Assembly (NCBI GenBank): GCA_002720635.1
Contig: PBJD01000022.1
Span: 1 to 32,714, forward strand
Length of the DNA: 32,714 nucleotides
From: Flavobacteriales bacterium
GTDB taxonomy: Bacteria; Bacteroidota; Bacteroidia; Flavobacteriales_C; GCA-002722245
Reading direction: 5' to 3'
Below, piece after piece: positions 27,243-32,714 of the stretch (position 1 is the stretch's first letter; every line of letters starts with the position of its first letter). A program made the position numbers and the translations under genes. Under the pieces are notes generated by a model. That model saw only the letters and a program-made list of their open reading frames with translations. It was not told where the DNA came from and searched no databases.

Positions 27243-28343
27243 ATGAATATTCGTTTAGAAAAAATAGCAAAAGAGCTTCTTATTGATTATGACTGTGTCA
27301 TTATTCCCGAATTTGGTGGATTCATAACGCATTACAGACCCGCTCTACTTGAGCCGAATAAAAACATAATACTTCCTCCTGGCAAAAGTGTATCATTTAA
27401 TTCAAAACTTTGTAAAAATGATGGTTTACTTGCACAAAATGTCGCCTTAAAAACAGGATTGAATTATAATGACGCCTTAAAAGCTATTCAACTCAAAGTT
27501 CTTTTTTGGGAAAATGAATTAGAAAAATCCAAATATTTAGAACTGGAAGGGCTTGGATCTTTCATATTAAACGAAGAAGAAAATTTGGTTTTTGAGCAAT
27601 TTAACGAAACAAATTTTTCCTGTGATGCTTTTGGTTTAACAAATGTGCATGCGTCGCCAATAGAAAGAGTCGGTCTTACACAAAGAATTGAACGTGGTTT
27701 AGATCAAAAAAAGGCATCACCAAAGATTATAAAGACAATTAGAATCACAAGTGCAGCTGCTGCGGTAATTCTGTCGGGAATTTTTATAGGTTTTCAATTA
27801 ACGAAAAGTTATACAACCGAAAATTTAAGTTTAAGTTTTACGCCTGTTATTAAAAGTGATACCCCCAAAAAAAGTGTTGATAAAAAAACGATTGAGTTTG
27901 TTAAGCCAAATACAAATCAGAAGGAATATAAAGAATTCGGAGAAGTACTTACCAAAGAAGATGTTCAATGCTTCAAGGACTATGGACATTTAAAAGAACC
28001 TGAAAATCTCAAAAAGATAAAAGAAATTCAAGCAGAAAAAGCAATTATTGAGGCCAAATTTAATTCCATAAAAAAAATAAATCCAGCAGATAAAATAAGT
28101 AAAACTCCACAGGAACCTAAATTTCACGTAATAGCTGGTTGTTTTGGTGTTGAAGCGAACGCAACCAAGATGGTTAAAAAACTCAAAAATGAAGGTTTTA
28201 AAGATGCTCGACTAGCCGGAAAATCAAAATCTGGATTACTTCGAGTTTCTTATGGCTCATATCATAAAAAAATTGTGGCTCTTAAAGCACTTGCAAAAGC
28301 AAAATTATCTCATAATGTAAACGCATGGTTAGCTAAAGACTAA
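27243..28343 (+). CDS. HU-CCDC81-like and SPOR domain membrane protein
   Basis: N-terminal IAKELLIDYDCVIIPEFGGFITHYRPA..LNYNDALKAIQ..LEGLGSFILNEEENLVFE; TM TSAAAAVILSGIFIGFQL; C-terminal FHVIAGCFGVEANATKMVKKLKNEGFKDARLAGKSKSGLLRVSYGSY. Confidence 0.83.
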   Translation: MNIRLEKIAKELLIDYDCVIIPEFGGFITHYRPALLEPNKNIILPPGKSVSFNSKLCKNDGLLAQNVALKTGLNYNDALKAIQLKVLFWENELEKSKYLELEGLGSFILNEEENLVFEQFNETNFSCDAFGLTNVHASPIERVGLTQRIERGLDQKKASPKIIKTIRITSAAAAVILSGIFIGFQLTKSYTTENLSLSFTPVIKSDTPKKSVDKKTIEFVKPNTNQKEYKEFGEVLTKEDVQCFKDYGHLKEPENLKKIKEIQAEKAIIEAKFNSIKKINPADKISKTPQEPKFHVIAGCFGVEANATKMVKKLKNEGFKDARLAGKSKSGLLRVSYGSYHKKIVALKALAKAKLSHNVNAWLAKD

Positions 28344-28537
28344 CTTTTCGCTGGCAAAACTCTCTAAATTAATCGTTAATTAGTTCATTAATCAAAAAAT
28401 CTTATTTCGATTTATAGACATAAAGCAAATATTTATTTGTAAAACCTGATTTTTAATTACTTTTTACACATTTAAAAAAAAACAACAGAATTATATTTTG
28501 ATAATTATGTTTCTTTATGTGAATAGGCAAATTTTAT

Positions 28538-28568
28538 TTTGAACAACTCTAATTCTATACTATCTTTG
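28538..28568 (+). promoter_or_regulatory. Bacteroidota-type promoter TTTG-N19-TATCTTTG
   Basis: TTTG at 28538-28541 and TATCTTTG at 28561-28568, about 114 nt upstream of the DAHP synthase ATG. Confidence 0.65.
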
Positions 28569-28682
28569 TGCACGCTATTTTAAAAATGGTTAGAAGCGTG
28601 AATAAACTTAATTGATAAATCTCAAAGTCAAAACAGTGTTTATACTGCGTAGCCATTCATATTTTGAATAAATTTTTAGATA

Positions 28683-29789
28683 ATGAGTTTGGATAATATT
28701 AAAAGAATTAAAGATTGGGGATTAGGAATAAAAGATCATATGATTGTTTCTGGCCCTTGTAGTGCTGAAACTGAAGAGCAGGTATTGAGTACGGCCAGAG
28801 AAGTTTCGAAAGATGGAAGAGTCAATGTACTTAGGGCAGGTATATGGAAGCCAAGAACAAGACCTGGTTCTTTCGAAGGAATTGGAGAGGTTGGTTTAGA
28901 ATGGCTAAATAAAGCAAAGGCAGAAACTGGATTATTAACCGCTACTGAAGTTGCAAATGCTGCTCATGTTGAAGCATGTTTAAAAGCAGGAATTGACATC
29001 TTATGGGTTGGTGCAAGAACCACAGTAAACCCTTTCTCTGTTCAGGAAGTAGCTGATGCTTTGAAAGGTGTTAACATTCCTGTACTTGTAAAAAACCCCA
29101 TTAATCCGGATTTAAGTTTATGGCAAGGAGGGTTGGAGCGAATTGCTTCTGCCGGTATCACAAGGTTAGCTGCCATTCACCGAGGGTTTTCTACTTATGA
29201 AAAAACACCATTCCGAAATTTACCAAAATGGGACATGGCTATTGAAATGATGAGAAAATTTCCTCAAATAGATATTATAAACGACCCGTCACACATTGCA
29301 GGGAATAGAGACCTGTTGCCTTATGTATGTCAAAAAGCAATTGACTTAAACATGGAAGGGTTAATGATTGAATCTCATATTTCCCCATCAGTAGCATGGT
29401 CAGATGCCGCCCAGCAAGTTTCACCGAGTGGTTTAACCGAATTATTAGACAGTTTAACCTTTAGGCAGGAATCCGTAGAAACAGCAGATGCAAATCAACT
29501 GGACTCATTGAGAAAAGAAATCGATGAACTGGATGATGATATTTTCCAAAAAATTGCATCGAGGATGAACGTGGCAGACCAGATTGGAAAATACAAAAGA
29601 GACAATAGTGTTACTATTTTGCAAGTTGATCGATGGGAAGAAATTGTTAATAAAAGAGTTTCATTAGGTGTTGCTATGGGATTAGATGATAATTTTGTCA
29701 AAAATTACTTGAAATTAATTCACAAAGAATCTATACGCCGTCAAAACCTCGTAATGAATGAGGTTCAAGCTGAGTTGGCTGGAAAATAA
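28683..29789 (+). CDS. Bifunctional 3-deoxy-7-phosphoheptulonate synthase/chorismate mutase
   Basis: HMIVSGPCSAETEEQVLSTA..VLRAGIWKPRTRPGSFEGIG..DPSHIAGNRDLLP then the chorismate mutase helix LRKEIDELDDDIFQKIASRMNVADQIGKYKRDNSVTILQVDRWEEIVNKRV. Confidence 0.96.
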   Translation: MSLDNIKRIKDWGLGIKDHMIVSGPCSAETEEQVLSTAREVSKDGRVNVLRAGIWKPRTRPGSFEGIGEVGLEWLNKAKAETGLLTATEVANAAHVEACLKAGIDILWVGARTTVNPFSVQEVADALKGVNIPVLVKNPINPDLSLWQGGLERIASAGITRLAAIHRGFSTYEKTPFRNLPKWDMAIEMMRKFPQIDIINDPSHIAGNRDLLPYVCQKAIDLNMEGLMIESHISPSVAWSDAAQQVSPSGLTELLDSLTFRQESVETADANQLDSLRKEIDELDDDIFQKIASRMNVADQIGKYKRDNSVTILQVDRWEEIVNKRVSLGVAMGLDDNFVKNYLKLIHKESIRRQNLVMNEVQAELAGK

Positions 29790-29802
29790 ACCATTAGTAA
29801 TT

Positions 29803-29833
29803 AAAAAAGGCCAGGATCTCCTGGCCTTTTTTT
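29803..29833. terminator. Bidirectional intrinsic terminator AAAAAAGGCCAGGATCTCCTGGCCTTTTTTT
   Basis: GC-rich stem AGGCCAGG/CCTGGCCT flanked by A and T tracts between convergent DAHP synthase and ruvB. Confidence 0.92.
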
Positions 29834-29864
29834 GTTTGATTATCATAGAAAATTCAGATTCTAA

Positions 29865-30890
29865 TTAAGAAAACAAATCCCCTTGAGATCCTCTAAAATT
29901 AATCCCTAAATGTTTATAAGCTTGTTCGGTAGCCTCTCTTCCTCTTTGTGTTCTATTAATAAACCCTTCTTTAATTAAAAAAGGCTCATATACCTCTTCA
30001 ATGGTTCCTGCGTCTTCACCAACAGCAGTTGCTATTGTATTTATGCCTACCGGACCGCCTTTAAACTTGTCTACAATGGTTGCAAGAATCTTAATATCCA
30101 TATCATCAAGACCATTTTCATCAACATTCAGTGCTTTCAAAGCATTATTGGTTACTTTCATAGTTATTGTGCCATCACCTTTTATTTGAGCAAAATCACG
30201 CAATCTTCTTAATATAGCATTTGCAATTCTTGGTGTACCCCTGCTTCTTCTCGCAATTTCAAAAGCAGCATCTTCATTGATAGGAACATTTAACAAATGT
30301 GCAGAACGTAATATAATTAAGTGCAACAATTCTGCATCATAATATTCCAGCCTGCAATTAATTCCAAAACGGGCTCTAAGAGGAGATGTTAACAATCCCG
30401 AACGTGTTGTAGCACCAATTAAAGTAAAGGGCTCCAAACCTATTTGAACGGTCCTGGCATTTGGTCCTGAATCAATCATTATATCAATTTTGTAATCTTC
30501 CATAGCTGAGTAAAGGTATTCCTCAACTACAGGACTCAATCGGTGAATTTCATCAATAAACAAGACATCTCCTTCTGCTAAATTGGTAAGAAGACCTGCC
30601 AGATCTCCTGGTTTATCAAGCATTGGACCAGAGACCAATTTGATATTGCTACCCAGTTCATTAGAAATGATATTCGCTAATGTCGTTTTACCCAAACCAG
30701 GGGGGCCATGCAATAAAACGTGATCCAAAGCCTCTTCTCTTTTTAAAGCTGCTTGAACAAACACAGATAGATTATCCAATACTTTTTTTTGACCGGTAAA
30801 GTCTTCAAACGTTTTTGGGCGAAGAACTCTTTCAAATTCTACTTCAGGACTTGATAGATTTTCTCCCGAAGGATCTAGTGCTTCATTCAT
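29865..30890 (-). CDS. ruvB: Holliday junction branch migration helicase RuvB
   Basis: [105 protein letters not shown]. Confidence 0.99.
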   Translation of the reverse strand: MNEALDPSGENLSSPEVEFERVLRPKTFEDFTGQKKVLDNLSVFVQAALKREEALDHVLLHGPPGLGKTTLANIISNELGSNIKLVSGPMLDKPGDLAGLLTNLAEGDVLFIDEIHRLSPVVEEYLYSAMEDYKIDIMIDSGPNARTVQIGLEPFTLIGATTRSGLLTSPLRARFGINCRLEYYDAELLHLIILRSAHLLNVPINEDAAFEIARRSRGTPRIANAILRRLRDFAQIKGDGTITMKVTNNALKALNVDENGLDDMDIKILATIVDKFKGGPVGINTIATAVGEDAGTIEEVYEPFLIKEGFINRTQRGREATEQAYKHLGINFRGSQGDLFS

Positions 30891-30922
30891 TGGTCATACT
30901 TAGTTATTGTTCTTAACATCTA

Positions 30923-31648
30923 CTATTGATACTTTCTGGATAATAATGATTGTAACTTCTGATAAGGTTCTTCATCTAATAACCAACTTCGCTTTTGAGC
31001 AACCTCTGTCAGCTTATCCTTAGCTTCAGTTAATGAGACACAATTGTTCAACTCCTCGATTGTTTTTAAAAACTGTTCCGTATTGCCATCGAAAAGTTCA
31101 TTTGTGAATAAAAATTTTTCATTGATTCCAATAGCACTGTTTAAATTCTCAATTTTTTTGCGTGCTAATTTTGCGGCCAAACTATTGTCTTCTTCCTCTT
31201 GAGAATCATAAAGTAAACCAGAGGAATTTGATGATATAGCAGATGTAATTTCATTCTCCAATTGCTCAACAATTTCTTCGTGAGAGGGTATATCATCTAT
31301 AGTTTGTCTATCTTTTTCTATTTTCGGTTTTTCTGCCTGAGTATACTCCAAAGCTTCGTTAAACCCTTCTTCTATTTCGTGTTCAACTTCTACAGAATTA
31401 GAAACCTCAGGTAAAGGCTCTTTTTCTTGTAATTGAATTTCTAATTGCTCACTCTTTTTATTCTGTTCATCAAACAAAACATACGATAAAATAACAGAGC
31501 CCTCATGGAGTTCTCTAGCATCTTGAATCAACTCTCTTAACAAAGATTTGTTTACACTTCCTCCTAAGCTTTCTATTTTTGCCAAATTAGTATTGATGGC
31601 TTTTTGATTTGTTTTTAATTGCTGAATAACTTCTAAAAAACTGCTCAT
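30923..31648 (-). CDS. Conserved hypothetical acidic/coiled-coil protein
   Basis: Complete 241-aa ORF with a Glu/Gln-rich middle segment and helical termini. Confidence 0.65.
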   Translation of the reverse strand: MSSFLEVIQQLKTNQKAINTNLAKIESLGGSVNKSLLRELIQDARELHEGSVILSYVLFDEQNKKSEQLEIQLQEKEPLPEVSNSVEVEHEIEEGFNEALEYTQAEKPKIEKDRQTIDDIPSHEEIVEQLENEITSAISSNSSGLLYDSQEEEDNSLAAKLARKKIENLNSAIGINEKFLFTNELFDGNTEQFLKTIEELNNCVSLTEAKDKLTEVAQKRSWLLDEEPYQKLQSLLSRKYQ

Positions 31649-31906
31649 AACAAAACGGTTGTTTAATAAATTTAACTTTTAATTCCCATATATAGCATCC
31701 AAACCACAAGTGAGTATTCACTTATTCAAGTTAACAAAGTAAACTATTCAGTTGAAATTTCAGTTCAAAATTAGCCGAACCAACATTCAAAACTTCATTA
31801 TAATTGTTATATCCAATAGCATGCCAACTCAATAATCTAGTCAGTATTGTTAATTTTTGAAAATAGTATGATGGAATAAAAAAGAAAAAGTATAGAACCT
31901 TAAAAA

Positions 31907-32407
31907 CTATTTGCTCTCGTTTACAATATAGTTAATCTTTAAGGCGGAAGCGTCTCTTAACTCCTCTTTTACCTCACTGACAATTCCTAGTTTTGTTTTT
32001 TTATCAACCTTTAAGCAAACTACCATTTTTTTTGCTTTCGAGGCTCCAATTTGAGGATCAACTTCAGAATAGCTCGCTTTAATACTAGCTCTTTTTTCAT
32101 CCAGAAACATTCGAATATCCTTTTTGCTTTTTATAGCATCATTGAGCTGTATTGACGTTTTATCTCCATAGGTTTTCTGTAAAGACTTTACAGGTACTCC
32201 CAACTGAATATAGGCAGTAGGGGTTTTATCTTCCAACTTACCTGTTTCAGAGGCAGTCGGCAGTTTTACCATTACACTGGCTTCATTGTCTTTAGATTTT
32301 GTAGCTACCATAAAAAAGAACAAAAGCATGAATACAATGTCCGGTAGGGACGCTGTCGAGATACCGGGCTCTATTCTTTTCTTCTTGCCGTCGTCGAATT
32401 TAGACAT
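31907..32407 (-). CDS. ExbD/TolR-family biopolymer transport protein
   Basis: GISTASLPDIVFMLLFFFMVATKSKDNEASVMVKLPTASET: single N-terminal TM with ExbD-type motif. Confidence 0.9.
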   Translation of the reverse strand: MSKFDDGKKKRIEPGISTASLPDIVFMLLFFFMVATKSKDNEASVMVKLPTASETGKLEDKTPTAYIQLGVPVKSLQKTYGDKTSIQLNDAIKSKKDIRMFLDEKRASIKASYSEVDPQIGASKAKKMVVCLKVDKKTKLGIVSEVKEELRDASALKINYIVNESK

Positions 32408-32421
32408 ATTTATTTTCTTTT

Positions 32422-32714
32422 TTATTGAACTACCGGTGCTTCGGAAATATTTTCTTTGTACACCATTTTCAACATTTCTCTTTCTTGCAGAGTCAGGTCT
32501 TCCCAGCCTCTATTCAAAACTTTCTTAGCTAAATCGCTTCTTAATGCAGTATACGCTCGCTTTAAATGATCCTTGAGAAGAATATACGTATCATACTCAG
32601 CTCCCTGAGTAGCCTGCATATTTACAACGTGCTCTGATTTCCTAAAGTCATCTCCAAAAACCTGCAGAGCTTTTAACCTTAATTCAGATTTTCTTAACTT
32701 TCTTTTGGCAGAAG
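32422..32714 (-). CDS. C-terminal part of a second ExbD-family protein; continues past the window edge
   Basis: Frame is open upstream of the listed ATG: SAKRKLRKSELRLKALQVFGDDFRKSEHVVNMQATQGAEYDTYILLKDHLKRAYTALRSDLAKKVLNRGWEDLTLQEREMLKMVYKENISEAPVVQ. Resembles the tail of Bacteroidota ExbD proteins paired with another ExbD. Confidence 0.75.
   Translation of the reverse strand, partial: SAKRKLRKSELRLKALQVFGDDFRKSEHVVNMQATQGAEYDTYILLKDHLKRAYTALRSDLAKKVLNRGWEDLTLQEREMLKMVYKENISEAPVVQ

Noticed and set aside
28596-28625. Mini-ORF MVRSVNKLN in the DAHP synthase 5' UTR as an aromatic leader peptide
   Set aside because: Contains no Phe, Tyr or Trp codons and no obvious ribosome site.
1-32714. Mobile elements, CRISPR arrays, defence islands, tRNA or rRNA genes
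   Set aside because: No transposase, integrase, cas, toxin-antitoxin or nuclease-defence signature, no spaced repeat arrays and no tRNA-like cloverleaf noticed. The EEP-family protein and RuvB are ordinary housekeeping types.

Overview
This is an AT-rich chromosomal window that looks like Bacteroidota. Supporting signs are TAnnTTTG-type -7 promoter boxes, a DUF4271-HemD pair, a DUF5777/YceI pair, a HU-CCDC81/SPOR protein, fused DAHP synthase/chorismate mutase and ExbD-ExbD. Most of it is ordinary core genome: partial hrpB, a Fur-family regulator, LPS-type glycosyltransferases, pgk, a DNA pol III delta'-like protein, hemD, a multi-PAS HisKA_2 kinase with a LytTR regulator, thrA-thrB-thrC, an M23 peptidase, an SLC13 permease, DAHP synthase/chorismate mutase, ruvB and exbD genes. 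I saw no mobile element, CRISPR array, tRNA or rRNA. The best unexplained signals are: (1) an unannotated 28-aa Thr/Ile-rich leader ORF upstream of thrA on the minus strand, followed by competing hairpins and preceded by a TATATTTG box almost touching the start codon, which looks like a thr attenuator; (2) a divergently transcribed, very basic lipoprotein made of about 10-12 tandem 16-17-aa 'DSYxG..GRKxQxxF' repeats; (3) a GT4 glycosyltransferase split by a +1 frame change exactly at an A10 run, with a second A10 run in the same gene; (4) a perfect ATGCAAC-GCT-GTTGCAT palindrome in the Fur-family promoter, plus several other intergenic inverted repeats. I did not find convincing evidence of a wholly new multi-gene system.
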